Assembly: GCA_033002965.1 (NCBI GenBank)
Contig: JAURVB010004713.1
Location: forward strand, 1 to 64,000
Length of the DNA stretch: 64,000 nucleotides
From: Piper betle
Lineage: Eukaryota; Streptophyta; Magnoliopsida; Piperales; Piperaceae
Direction: 5' to 3'
Part shown: positions 1 to 11,256 of the stretch, piece by piece
Numbering within the stretch: the stretch's first letter is position 1
How the letters are laid out: every line of letters starts with the position of its first letter
Made by a program: the position numbers and the translations under genes
Notes under the pieces: model-generated
Database searches by the model: none
Seen by the model: the letters and a program-made list of their open reading frames with translations, nothing else
Told to the model about the DNA's origin: nothing

Positions 1-126
1 ATATTAAGGCATTAGATATAGACCCTTCACAACAATCAATCAACAAGCAACAAGCACACAAAGCAAACTTCAAGTCTGTAAAGCTCAAAATTTCTTCTCT
101 CCAGCATTTCTTCATTTGATGAAGCC

Positions 127-531
127 ATGTTCAGCCCAAGAGAGATTGTTGAGATCTCAAGCAAGAGCAAATTCATGCTCTCAAGGAGATGAATAATTGA
201 GACGGGCTTTCTCCTGCAGATACACAAGTCCAAGTCAAGGTCATTTTGTGGTATATACTACCGATGGGGAGCATTATGAGATTCCCCTCATGTTAATGAC
301 AATCTTGTCATTAAAGAGCTATTGAAGATGGCCGAAAAATTTGGATTGCCACAAGGCGAGCTGATTATGGTGTAATAATGATTGCCAACTCATGAATTAC
401 ATTACATTCGTACAAGCACAAACCTCTTCCGAAATAGCATCCTTGATTGTGTTGTTGCTGCCAGTTCCACCTCCTCGTCATGCTTGTTGCACAGAGCAAG
501 ACTTTGAGAGCGTCCACTATTCGGTTGCTAA
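127..531 (+). pseudogene. SAUR-like auxin-responsive protein, broken (SAUR-1)
   Basis: SAUR proteins are short, plant-specific, auxin-induced regulators of cell expansion. The reading frame opens with MFSPREIVEISSKSKF, nearly the start of the copy at 8696, but hits TGA after 21 codons. Further down, other frames still encode the SAUR core: the GHFVVYTTDG-like strand followed by the VIKELLKM helix and a FGLP-like motif. At least one frameshift and several stops separate these parts. The leader matches the one upstream of SAUR-2. It is clearly a SAUR relic; whether any part is transcribed cannot be seen. Confidence 0.75.
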
Positions 532-2280
532 GTTAGTTAGCAACATCTTTGTTGTATTTTTTTGAAGAAATGTGTATGTAATCAATTTGAAGAGTTTTTG
601 GTTAATTTTGTTCATTTCTTCTTGTTCACATTTTTGCATCAATAAGCCAATGGTGAAGAGAAGGACTAGGGTTCCAACTGTTATCATAAGAGCCCCTTTT
701 ACTAATATATAATTTGATAGAAAATATTTAGCTTATATTCCTTTTTCAACTCGTTGTAAAAGGGGTGCTCTCAAAATTAAAGCAAATGGAAAGGGCATCT
801 CGTGGTCACAATATGCTAAGAAGAACAATTTTTCATGTGCAGGAGTATGGAGGGACATCAAAATGCGCAAATTTTTAAGTTGCCTGCACTTGTCAACTAC
901 TATTGCCTTATGCATGGCTGCAAAAGTGACGAGGAAGCCTTTCTTCCTGATTGAAATTTTTATTAAAAAAAGGACATTTTTTAATATTATGAATAGGTGG
1001 TGGGATTATCATGGCTACTTACCAGACAAAGGAAACTTTTTCGAATTGTCTAAAATACTCAACTTAAGGGAGGTTGGGTTAAGTAAATTTTAAAAGAAAA
1101 GATTGTTAGGGGCCATGATGGTTGGCTGGATCGCCCCCTTGGCCAGGTTGGCCCAGCCACCTGTTGCCCAAGGCTATGGCTGTCAGACTGCCTCTAGGCC
1201 TTGGGCAGCAGGAATTGGTCGCCATAGGTAAAGGAGCGGCTGGATCTAGCTTCCCCAAGACCACAGCAACCTGCCATGTTCGGCCGTCTTTGGCGTCGGC
1301 ATAAAAATATTTTTCATTTTTTACATAAACCAACACAATGACAGTTTTATCTTTGTATTAAAAATTTTCTATTTTCTGGTAATTCGTCCTCATTATCTCA
1401 TCATTTGGCAATATCAAAGAATTTTTTGTTTCTTTAATAAAAAACTCTTTGTAATTATGTGGCACAAACCTAGCATATATCTACGTTATTGCTAAACATA
1501 AGTTGAAAACTTAGCTAAGACCCAAACTATTCGGATCTGGTCAATATATTTAAAGAGGTTGAACCACCACATAACGATGCCTACAGAAGCAATTCATTCA
1601 CAATTTATCATTACATTTTTATGGAGGTATGTATAAATATATAAATAAGAATATGCGCATGTGTGTGTTGGCACAACTAAATCGTGACAAATGTCGTGTC
1701 ATGGATATGGCTTTGTCACAGTTGTGTCGTGTCAAATATTTTTGACACATACAATATGTTAAAATTAGTTAGATGGGAGGCTTTTGATAGACCCTCCCCT
1801 AAGACACAGCCCACGACAAATTAGTATTCTTCACATGTTTGGGGCTTTTGTCACTACAGATTAAATTAAAAATATGAGAATAATTAGTCAGTTGTAGCTG
1901 ATATTCTTATGCAAACTAAATTTAATATAAGTCCTTGGATTATAACGACGTTTAGATGATGAGGGCAATTTTATCAATATTAAAAAAACTACACCCATGT
2001 GATTTAAATGAGTGGCCAAATTTAAAAGGTATTGATATTGTAATATCATTGACACTAAGCAACTTTTTAAAATATTTTTTTGCATTACTAATAAAAATTA
2101 AGGCATTAGTAATGATGAGTTATGCATAACCTGGTCTCGGTTGGTCTCGGCTCAATATCTAGGTCACGCTCTCAACCCTAGATCGATAGGAATGAAATGT
2201 GTGTAATTTTTCTTTTTAAAATGTGAATATCTTCACGCTGGCGGGTAATATGAAAACTAAATTCCACTCTATATACATGT
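532..2280. other. Gene-free spacer
   Basis: AT-rich sequence with no convincing coding potential. It holds the 3' part of the SAUR duplication (to ~860 and 1488-1630), a GC-richer island at 1110-1300 with a hairpin, and otherwise nothing recognised. The short open frames on both strands here have no family signature. Confidence 0.6.
1160..1212. repeat. Inverted repeat (hairpin), 15-bp arms
   Basis: Arms 1160-1174 (CCTGTTGCCCAAGGC) and 1198-1212 are reverse complements with one mismatch, around a 23-base loop. It lies in a GC-rich island inside an AT-rich spacer. It could be the core of a small decayed transposable element; no target duplication was found. Confidence 0.6.
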
Positions 2281-2297
2281 ATATATATACTATATAA

Positions 2298-2335
<38 letters not shown>
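2281..2335. repeat. (TA)n microsatellite
   Basis: Nearly pure TA dinucleotide run. It sits beside the rearranged 3' LTR of copia A copy 1 and may mark a breakpoint. Confidence 0.9.
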
Positions 2336-2337
<2 letters not shown>

Positions 2338-2364
2338 GAAAATGTTTCCTTGAGTTTTTACCAT

Positions 2365-2564
2365 AGCTTATATATAAATAGGGACTTATTGGCCTCATTT
2401 TGAAACAAGACAGGTATGAGGTAGAAAGACGAAGAAAAGAGATATACAAAGATAAGAAGAGGGAACAACAAACAATCACTTTTGTTTGGTATCCCAAGAT
2501 TCTTTTAGTATTTTAAGTGTAACAATGAACTACATATCATATAATATAATTATAAATATTAATA
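2365..2564 (-). repeat. 3' LTR of copia A copy 1, partly inverted
   Basis: 2462-2564 matches the other family LTRs in normal orientation (for example 7041-7144). The adjoining ~2365-2461 matches them only as its reverse complement: read backwards it gives the CTTATCT..ATATCTCTTTTCTTC..TTTCAAAATGAGG stretch seen near 6930-7000 and 59800-59890. The outer half of the LTR is missing. Confidence 0.75.
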
Positions 2565-2565
2565 A

Positions 2566-2577
2566 TCTCCCTCTTGG
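2566..2577 (-). other. Polypurine tract of copia A copy 1
   Basis: On the minus strand this reads CCAAGAGGGAGA, immediately before the LTR. It is the expected plus-strand primer site. Confidence 0.75.
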
Positions 2578-2679
2578 AGTCCGATTGGAACACTCCCGTC
2601 CAAATTCTTCCTCCACTTGTTCGTCGCATAAGTCCTTGACCTGCATGTTAGTGTAAGTTCACCAAAGTTGAGCACAAAC

Positions 2680-3078
2680 TTAAATTTTCTCCAACTTCAA
2701 TTTACCTTCTTCTAACAAAGAGCTGATAAAATGATACCTCAACTGAATATGTTTTGTCTTAGAACGAAATGTTGAGTTCTTGGCTAAATGGATTGCACTT
2801 TGACTATCACCGTACAATCTGCAATCAACCTGATTAAAACATAACTCATTCATTAAAGTTTTAATCCAAATATACACCTTGTTAGCTTCCGTAGTAACTA
2901 CATATTCAGCCTCAGTTGAAGATAAAGCAAATATCTTTTGCAATTTGGAAACCCAACTCATCGCGGATCCACCAACTGTAAAGATGTATCCAAATGTACT
3001 CTTGCCATTGTCTCTATTTCCAGCATGGTCCGAGTCTACATAACCTTGCGCATCAATATTATCACCCCCAAAACACAA
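2680..3078 (-). pseudogene. Copia A1 RNase H domain
   Basis: RNase H degrades the RNA strand during reverse transcription. The frame shows the copia signature GYVDSDHAGNRD, then FALSSTEAEYV, then YGDSQSAIHLAKN and a KTKHI..RYHFI block, giving catalytic-type D, E and D residues. Upstream RT pieces are in other frames. The domain is a nearly open relic inside a dead element. Confidence 0.8.
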
Positions 3079-3299
3079 ACATTAATTAGAAGTTCCTTTC
3101 AAGTACCTAAAAATCCATTTCATTGCCTTCTAGTGTTTTTCTCCTGGGTTCTTCATTAATCTGCTCACTACTCCCACTGCATATGCAATATTTGGTCTTG
3201 TACTCACCATAGTATACTTAAGACTTCGAAAAACTGAAGCATAAGGCACCTTTTTCATGTAAGCTTTATCTTCATCACTTTTAGCACCTTATTCTTTGG

Positions 3300-4160
3300 A
3301 CAATTGAAATTTACTACCCAAAGTAGTAGTCGCCGACTTAGATTCATTCATGTTGAATCTCTCAAGAACTTTCTTCATATACCCTTCTTGAGATTACTAC
3401 AACTTTTTGCTCTTCTTGTTTCGGGTAATTTGCATCCCGAGAAGTTGTTTTACTTCACCTAGGTCTTTCATGGAAAAACTCTTAGTTAACCTCATCTTCA
3501 GATTAAAGATTTTCTCCTTATAAGTTCATGCAACAAGCATGTCATCTACATACAAAGTTAAAATAATGTAATTACCATCATTAAATTTTTGTAGATATAC
3601 ACAGGGGTCCGAATTGCTCCTAGCAAATCCATTATCCAATATAAACTTGTCAAATTTTAAATACCACTATTTTGGTGCTTGTTTGAGTCAATATAAACTC
3701 ATTTTCAATTTGCACACTATATTTTTTTTACCTTTGACTTCAAAACCTTTTGGTTGTTCCATATAAATCTCCTCCTCCAAATCACCATGAAGGAAAGTTG
3801 TATTTACATCAAGCTATTTTAAATACAACCCCTTTACGACCAGAATACTCAAAATAATTTTAATAGAAGTCATTTCACAACAGGTGCAAATATATCATGA
3901 AAATAAATTCCTCCTCTTTGACCATAACCTTTCACCACAAGTTTTGCCTTATACCTTTGTACACCACCAGTTTCAGATTTGCCCGGATAGATCTACTTGT
4001 TTTGTAGAACCCCCTTTTGGTGGCAACTTCACCAATTCCCATGTATGATTCTTCTTCAATGACAACATCTCATCCTTCATGGCAAACTCCCACTTAAGAT
4101 GAGCTTTGTTACTCATAGCTTCATCATAGGACTCCAATTCTTCTGCATCAATATACAAAA
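3300..4160 (-). pseudogene. Copia A1 reverse transcriptase remnants
   Basis: Minus-strand pieces match the RT of copia A2 (49085-49870) base for base in many stretches, including the part coding for the palm region and the [18 protein letters not shown] segment. The open frame at 3973-4158 keeps the N-terminal SYDEAMSNKAHLKWEFAMKDE region and TWELVKLPP, typical of the start of copia RT. Frames change repeatedly, so the enzyme is dead. Confidence 0.75.
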
Positions 4161-4688
4161 CATGTTGTACAATTAAATTTAATTTCTTAGTAGGCTTTCT
4201 TACCCTTATGCTCCTCCTTGGTTTAGGAACAACAACTATCTATTATGGTGGCTCTGAGTCATCAATTTCAACTTTTGCATCAGAATATTCACAATTTGAT
4301 TCATCATCATTTGTTTGATTAGCTTGTGACTCATCTTCTTATTCGGTCTCCTTAGAAGATAATTGTTCCAATCACTTGGAACAAATCCTTGATTTTTAGC
4401 ATTTGGTATCTCTTCCTCTGTCTCATCAAGCTCGATATACTCTTTCTTTGGACTCCTCATTCTTTTTTTTCGTCTTTGTGCATGCACTCTTCATTGAATA
4501 CAACATCCTGACTTCAAAACACCTTATTGTTCTTGAAATCCCACATCCGGTAACCAAACTCGTTACCTCCATATCCAAGAAATACACACTTGAGGGACTT
4601 TCAATCAATCTTCTTGCTTGATTCCCTATCAACATATGCATATGCAATACAACCAAAGACCTTAAGAAAAGACTAATCAACTTTCTTA

Positions 4689-5330
4689 CTAGTCCATAGC
4701 TCTTCGGGTATTTTTCCGTCTAAGATGCTTGATGGACTTCGGTTGATTGATGATAGTTGTATCCACAGTGGTACCCCAAATATGCAAAGGGAGTCCAACA
4801 TGAACTATCATGCTTCTCGCTCGCTCTAGGATAGTCCTATTCATTTTTTCCGCCACCCCATTCTGTTGTGGTGTCCTTGGCATTGTCTTGATCCTTCTAA
4901 TTCCCTACTTTTCACAATTGGAATCAAACTCCTCATTGCAATATTCTCCGTCATTATCCGACATAAGACATTTCAATCTCAAACTTGTTTCATTCTCAAC
5001 TCGGGCTTTCCATATCTTAAAAATGCTAAAGTCTTATGATTTTTTCTTAAAGATCCATGTATTCCTACTAAAATCATGAATGAAGGTAATAACATAGAAA
5101 TTACCTCCAAAAGATTTACCATTGGCTGGCCCCCAAACATCTGTATTAACCAACTCCTACCTTTTGGATTTCATCTCTCACCCATCCTTTGTGAATCTGA
5201 CTTATGTTTGCTTACCTAAAACATAGTCTTCACCAAAATCGAAATTAAAATCAATTATACATGTCAAAATCTTCTTAGAATACAAGATCCTCTTCCCACT
5301 CTCGCTCAAGTGACCAAATCTTCTATGTTA
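4689..5330 (-). pseudogene. Copia A1 integrase remnants
   Basis: The 4689-4883 frame reads RTPQQNGVAEKMNRTI, the conserved copia integrase stretch holding the catalytic-type E. It is followed downstream, at 4426-4680, by a frame with RRLIESPSSVYFLDMEVTS, corresponding to the segment after the integrase core. Upstream bases to ~5330 match copia A2 integrase and the pre-integrase region. Several stops are present. Confidence 0.75.
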
Positions 5331-5585
5331 TAAAGTTGATATGTCATTCTTCTCAGTGACCAAAGAAACAAGTGGATCTACCTTGATAGACAATGGGTAA
5401 AGTGTGCCCACTGCCTTCCCCTTGATCACCACCAATGCGCCCTTGCTGATCTTCCACGGATTATTTTTGAATGTGATCTTATAGCCCTCTTGGTCCAGCT
5501 TATTAACAGATATAAGATTCTTATTCAATTCAGGTATATACCTGACCTCCTTGAGAATAAGTTTACCTTCATCATGCATCTTCAA
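5328..5585 (-). pseudogene. Copia A1 protease C-terminal/pre-integrase segment
   Basis: The frame contains LKEVRYIPELNKNLISV, the conserved segment that follows the copia aspartic protease active site, and then runs to the pre-integrase linker. The DSG active site itself is not in this open frame. Confidence 0.7.
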
Positions 5586-5735
5586 ATGAATTACTCCCTT
5601 ACTTTCAATTTTGCACTTCTGACCATTGCCAATTATTACATATCCAAAATCACTCTTGACAAAATCACAAAACCATTCTTTGTGGGAAATAAAATGAAAT
5701 GAAGCACCTGAATCAATATACCATGTATCTAATAT

Positions 5736-6260
5736 CTAATCATCATGAACAGATAAACAAAATTTCTCTTCATGACCATCAACAACATTAGCTACATTCT
5801 TGACTTGCTCGGGACAATCCTTCTTTATATGTCCTTCCTTGTCACAAATCCAACAAGTAGGCTTACCCTTGAATTTTTCTTTTGATTTAGAGCGCCCTCG
5901 GTTCTTATGACCTCTATTTTGACTTCTTCCTCTTTCTTTGCCCTTGCTTTTGTCTGTCGACAAAGCTGTGCATGAGATGGATGGTGTGCTATCTACCATG
6001 CTCTTCTTCATCATCTCCTGATACAAAATTGCACTAAGCACTTCATCAAATTTTAGTTGTTCTTTTGATACATTAGTTATAGATGTAATTACTGTATCCA
6101 ACCTCTTCGGCAAAGAACACATGAACATTAATGATTTAATATTTTCATTAAAAGTCATCCCCACAAATTCAAGTTGTTCCCAAATTTTATTGAAATCATT
6201 CAAATGATTAGCAATAGATTTACCTTCGGGCCTCCTTAAATAAACAAGCTTCCTCAACAA
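5736..6260 (-). pseudogene. Copia A1 gag with CCHC zinc knuckle
   Basis: The 174-residue frame holds a copia-type gag core (LVYLRRPEGKSIANHLNDF; LKFDEVLSAIL), a basic RGRSQNRGHKNRGRSK stretch and the zinc knuckle CWICDKEGHIKKDC near its end. Gag packages element RNA. The N-terminal part upstream of 6260 is broken by stops; the remaining frame is the best preserved part of the element. Confidence 0.85.
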
Positions 6261-6618
6261 AAATAATTTGTTAGAGGCTGAGACTTTTCATAAACACCAA
6301 CTAATGCCTCCATCAACCTTTTGACGGTTGTCTGTTTGGAGACATTAAACACTACCGACTATGTTAAATACAATCAGACAATAGCTAAGGCTCCCCTATC
6401 CAACAAGGCCCACTCCTCGGCTGATAACTTATGGCTTGGTACCTACATGCGGTTGATGTAATTGCTTCTCGTATAGATGATCCTCAATCTGCATTCTCCA
6501 CTATTAATAATTTGTTCCATCAAATTTCTCAAATTTGCCAATCTAGGAAGTGTCTTGTCATGACTCCCACTCAAATCAAGATCCAATTGAATGAAAGTTC
6601 CCACAGACAGCGTCAATT

Positions 6619-7144
6619 GTTGAGAAAAATCTCCAAAATTGGAGATCAACAACAGCAAACACAAGTTATGGGAAAATAATGCCTGAGAAATAAAATAAAA
6701 CAAAACCAAAAGAACAGAGATTTAACGTGAAAAACCCTCATTCAATCGCGAGTCAAAAACCACGGGACAATAAAGAACAATTCACTACTTCAACCAAAGA
6801 TTACATCAATCAAATATATAAAGATGTACAAGAAGATTACTCACTCAACATATACCATTGAGATTATAAGATTTCTCTCTTCAATACTCGTATAAGATTA
6901 AACTAGTGAATAATATTAATCCTTCTTCTTATCTCTATATCTCTCTTTTCTTCCTCTTTCTATCTCTACCTGTGTCATGTTTCAGAATGAGGTAAATGAA
7001 TTCCTATTTATAGAGAAGCTTTGAGGCCCTTCATCTTTCATGGAACAACAAACAGTTACCTTTGTTTGGTTTCCTTAGATTTCTTTAGTATTTCGAGTGT
7101 GATAATATACTACATATCATTTAATATAATTACAAATATTAACA
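6619..7144 (-). repeat. 5' LTR of copia A copy 1
   Basis: 526 bp. In plus-strand order it begins TGTTGAGAAAAATC and ends AATATTAACA (TG..CA termini). It is matched along its length by 47725-48299 and 59506-60040. The internal sequence next to it reads GCGTCTGTGGGAACTTTC-like on the minus strand, the presumed leader/primer-binding area. Confidence 0.85.
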
Positions 7145-7497
7145 GTATTTGCACGCTACACCACACCATTTTCATCATCCTATTTCAGGAAAACAAGGAT
7201 ACAACATATAAATCACAAATCTGACACATCTTCGAATCCACAAGTGGGCAAATTTGCAATGAATTTAAGGAGCCAAATCTACCATGTTCTTAGCTCAACA
7301 TAATTAAACTTTGAGATGGTCAAACATAAACGGTCAACACTCCACCACTCATGTAATCTCCCAAAACCACTTCTTGGTTCTACAATCCTGAACTAAAGAA
7401 AAGCAAACAACATGGAAAGCACAAAAAAGAAGGAAAATAAGATTATACAACACACAAGCACCAGGACTTACTCTCTCTCTCTCTCTCTCTCTCTATA

Positions 7498-7529
<32 letters not shown>

Positions 7530-8580
7530 CTAGCAATGTATTATTACAAACAAGTCCAAATTTTCAAATTGGTTGGTAAAAATCTAATTGGGTATTTCAT
7601 ATTGAACGAAACTGGGACAATTAATTTGAGAACTGAAATGAAAACTTCTAGTTGAGGCTTTACAAAATATTTCTGGATCAACTGCTAAAATGGCAATGAG
7701 AAAGCTTTTCATTGCTATCCTTTTAATTTAATAAATTCATAAGTATAATTTTATGAATATTTATATTATTGATTTCTAATACCTGTAAAAATTTTCGCAC
7801 AAAAACCAAAATGCTCCCCTCGAATTCTCGTTCTTTATACCAAGTTCTTCCTTCAACTTAAAACAAAAAGTTCGGCCACATGCTGATTTGGCGCAAATGT
7901 GGCATACCAACATATTATTAGGGTTCTTATAAGGTTGTGAGGTAAGAACTGAGATAGTGAACCCAATCTTTTTTCATTGCTTGGTGTAAGTAGGTGTAAA
8001 ACTGCCAACATCAATGTTGTTGAATGTAAAAATAATGGCTAAGATTTTCTCCTTGTAGGGAGTAACCTGTTGTAGGTACCAGAAGTTCTGTTAGATTGCA
8101 CTATCTTGGAATTGGGACCTAAATTATAACAATAGTGAGATGTCATGTGTAACATTTTTAGAGACTTTGTGCTCTAAGCCAGAAGCATGAGAAACTGATC
8201 CTTCTGGCGTGATTGGGGCATTTGTAGGTCCACCATGTTTCCAGGGACTGCTTTGCATCCGGTGAACTAAACATTGGATGCAAAATACAAATTTTGAGTC
8301 ACTAGTTAGAGAAAAATATGTCAAAATACAAATTTTGAGTTACTGGTTAGAGAAAAATATGACAGGAAAAATACAAATGGAGTAATCTACATGAACATTG
8401 GCACATCATTTGTTTGGCAACTACTCTTCTTCCACTCAAGCAACTTATCATGAATTTTATCTTATTATTGAAATAGCTATCTTTTTCCTCACCAAACAAA
8501 CGGGACAACCCTACATCCCTAAACATGGCTATTCTTCCATGAATAGCGAACACCTACATCTTCGTTGTGCCTTCGATCGA
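7145..8580. other. Gene-free spacer with microsatellite and small tandem repeat
   Basis: AT-rich and without a recognised gene. It contains (CT)n at 7471-7494 running into (TA)n at 7502-7530, and two 41-bp units at 8281-8321 and 8322-8362 that share AAAATACAAATTTTGAGT. Confidence 0.7.
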
Positions 8581-8581
8581 C

Positions 8582-8590
8582 TATATATTA
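8582..8590 (+). promoter_or_regulatory. Probable TATA box of SAUR-2
   Basis: TATATATTA lies 106-114 bases upstream of the ATG at 8696, followed by a CA-rich leader, as expected for a plant core promoter. The same ATATTAAGG block starts the window ahead of SAUR-1. Confidence 0.5.
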
Positions 8591-10115
8591 AGGCAATAGA
8601 TAGACCCTTCACAACAATCAACCAACAAGCAGCAAGCACACAAAGCAAACTTCAAGTTTGTAAAGTTTAAAATTTCTTCTTCCTTCGATCAAACCATGTT
8701 TGGCCCAAAGAAGCTTGTTGAGATCTCAAGCAAGAGCAAATTCACGCTTTCAACAATGAATAGTGGGAGCGGGCTTTCTCCTTTCATCAAATCCACAGCT
8801 CCAACTAAAGGCCAGTTTGTGTTGTATACTATCGATAGGGAACGTGAGATCTCACTCATGTTTTTGAGCAATCTTGTCATGAAATAGCTATTGAAGATGG
8901 CAGATGAAGAATTTGGATTGCCAAGAGATGGGCCGAATATGGTGCCATGTGATTCCCAACTCATGAATTGCATTGTGTCATTCCTACAAAATCAAACTTC
9001 TTCTGAAATAGCATCCTTGCTTGTGTTATTAGTTGCCGGTTTCATCTCCAGAGCATGTTTATTACACAAAGAGCAAGACTATGAGAAGCTTCAACTATTC
9101 GCCTGCTAAGCTGGCAGCCTCAATTTCTTTTCTTTTCTTTGAAAGAATATGTACATACCAAATAATTTGAAGAGAATTTTGGCAAGTTTATTCCAGTTCT
9201 TATGACATTTTTTGTCCTCAATATGCCAATGATAATATAGAGAGAGAGAGGACAAGAGTTCAGACTACTGCTATATAACGATGCCCACTATATTTTCATA
9301 AATAATTTGTTTAAAAATATTTAGCTTCTAGTCCCCTTCTAATTTGTACTAAAAATGGGTGGTTGTCAATAGAAAAGCAATTGGTAAGCGGATCTCGGGT
9401 CACAAAATAGTTAGAAGAGCAATTTTTCATTTGCATAAGTGTAAAAAATGTACAAATATGTGAGTTTCTTATCCTAATCATTTAACAACCTAAGCTTAAG
9501 GGCACATTGATGGGCTAGTTAATTTTTTCAAAAGCGGTTAACTAAAGTTTAAAAGTACACTAAATTCTACTCTGGTAAGCATCAGATGTAAGACTAGCTA
9601 TTTAGAGTATTTTATATGTCAACCACCTTAGAGAAATTTATTCCTTCCAATTCTTTTCCATGGCTCATGAGTTTAGTCTATGTTTGAACAAACCCTATCA
9701 TCTAACATGGTCCCAAATTAGCTCTAATGTAATTTGTAATGATCCTGCCTAAGTATCAACTGATGGGCATAGTTCTTTAAAAGTGGTTAATTGAAACCAA
9801 AAATTATAAACATATCTCCAATAATATATCGGATATTACCTCGGAAGGTATGGATGTGGGCAAACTACCTATTTGGAGGATCTTATGAGTCACCTATTTT
9901 TTATTCCCGGCTACAAGAGATATTAGGAAGCTTTCCTTTACAATTATGTTATAAGCTAGCAAATATTTATTTCATTGCTAAACATAACTTGAAAACTTAG
10001 CCGCGACCCAAACTAATCGCGAGTCATTTGTTCGATAACTTTAAAGAAGAATTTGAACCACCACACAATGACTATCATAGCAACTCCTTCACAATGTACA
10101 ATTACATTACTTGAG
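8585..10115. repeat. Copy 2 of the SAUR-containing segmental duplication
   Basis: Direct repeat of 1-1630; see that entry. It includes the promoter-proximal leader, the SAUR-2 body and its 3' flank. Confidence 0.75.
8696..9109 (+). pseudogene. SAUR-like auxin-responsive protein with one nonsense codon (SAUR-2)
   Basis: From the ATG at 8696 the frame reads MFGPKKLVEISSKSKF, a variable serine-rich segment, then the SAUR core GQFVLYTIDRE..ISLMFLSNLVMK. It meets TAG at 8885-8887 and continues in the same frame with LLKMADEEFGLPRDG, PCDSQLMNCIVSFL and a tail ending LQLFAC. SAUR-1 has GAG at the stop position, so a single G-to-T change explains it. Total length of ~137 codons fits the family. It is intronless, as SAURs are. 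Apart from that stop the frame is intact, so this is a very recent pseudogene, or a functional allele may exist elsewhere. Confidence 0.85.
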
Positions 10116-10683
10116 GAGGTAGTAAGCATCACAAAATGAAGAAGTTAATGAAAAATACTGCACATTATAAAATTTTCTTTAGTAAAACCTATAAATACTT
10201 GTTTGGTTGTTCCCTCCATATCACCTTGAAACACTTCCCAACATACGTAAGTTAATTCAATACCAGCAGTGTAATATGATATAAATTGGTTAGAGTTAGG
10301 TGAATGACAATGGAAATCATAATAGCGTAGGCCATGCATATACACATTATTTGTATCCACATATATTTCGTTTTTCTTTGCCAATTCCAATCATATTAAT
10401 CACGAACACCATCACAATAGGTCATCTTGAAGTTCTCACATGTTTCTATCATTCAACCAACCGGCAAGAGAAATATTTGTATGGCCAGATTTTGAAGATG
10501 TATAATATTAGTGAGGGCATATATCACCAAGAAAAATCTACTCACATTAAAAATTAGCAGCACCCATTTTTGTCAAGGGCCGTCGCATGTTATATATACC
10601 AATCACATAACATGGTCTTGGTTTATCTCTATGCCACCATCATGTGTCCAAATCTGTCAAGCTGCCTTGGCTAGTTTATATTT
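9110..10683. other. Gene-free spacer
   Basis: The first 330 bases and 9972-10115 belong to the SAUR duplication. The rest is AT-rich with no recognised gene or RNA. Confidence 0.6.
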
Positions 10684-10809
10684 TTGAAGCCAATGCCTCT
10701 CCACCTTCAATCAACGTTTCTCTTCTCTTTCAACCAAATTCAGTTCATCATCCATTTTCCCACCCCTTGGACACTTCTAGTGATTCAGCTTCTACTCATT
10801 TCATCAACC

Positions 10810-11256
10810 ATGATTAGGACGAGCAGGCTACATCAAACGGCAAGAGAATGGAGACAAAAGCAGCCCTGGGAAGAAAAAGTATATCAATGACCGGCAGAAT
10901 TCAAAGCACATCACAAAATATTGAAAGCTGCAGCAAAATCAAAGGCGACATGAACAGGGTTTTTTGTTGCATATAGCACAGATAAGAGAAGATTTGTGGT
11001 TCCACTGAAGCACCTTGGCAGCCCAATTATGATGGAGCTATTCGGAATGTGTGAAGATGAGTTTGGAGCAGAGACCAACACACCACTGACTTTTCCATGT
11101 GAAGGAGCTCTCATGGAGTACATCCTCTCCATGATTGAGAGGCAATTAAGCCAAGAAATGGAAAAGGCCTTATTATTCTTCATGTCTCATCCCCACCCTG
11201 ATTTTTCTTTCTCAGCGAACCATGCTAGTTTTCACATACCTGCATGCAGCTGCTGA
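10810..11256 (+). pseudogene. SAUR-like auxin-responsive protein with two in-frame stops (SAUR-3)
   Basis: One frame runs from ATG 10810 (MIRTSRLHQTAREWRQKQ, resembling the usual SAUR start with a basic REW/RKW helix) to the stop at 11254-11256. Inside are TGA at 10888-10890 and a second TGA just before the core. The core is well kept: GFFVAYSTDKRRFVVPLKHL, then MMELFGMCEDEFG and CEGALMEYILSMI. The core is divergent from SAUR-1 and SAUR-2, so this belongs to another SAUR subgroup. Only the two stops disrupt it. Confidence 0.75.

Larger units (their letters stand above)
1..1630. repeat. Copy 1 of a SAUR-containing segmental duplication
   Basis: The first ~860 bases match 8585-9440 (leader, SAUR body and 3' flank such as the AAATATTTAGCTT block). 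A second matching block runs 1488-1630 against 9972-10115, including the GCTAAACATAA.TTGAAAACTTAG stretch. The two blocks are collinear, so one ~1.5-kb unit was duplicated in direct orientation and later diverged by indels. The edges are by eye. Confidence 0.75.
2365..7144 (-). mobile_element. Ty1/copia LTR retrotransposon, family A copy 1
   Basis: Read on the minus strand, the element runs from the 5' LTR (6619-7144) through gag with a CCHC zinc knuckle, protease remnant, integrase, reverse transcriptase and RNase H to a polypurine tract (2566-2577) and a rearranged 3' LTR (2365-2564). The domain order PR-INT-RT-RH is that of Ty1/copia. All coding parts are interrupted by stops and frameshifts, so it cannot move by itself. 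Two more copies of the family lie at 47725-52323 and 59506-62170, on the same strand. The 3' LTR carries an internal inversion. Confidence 0.85.
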
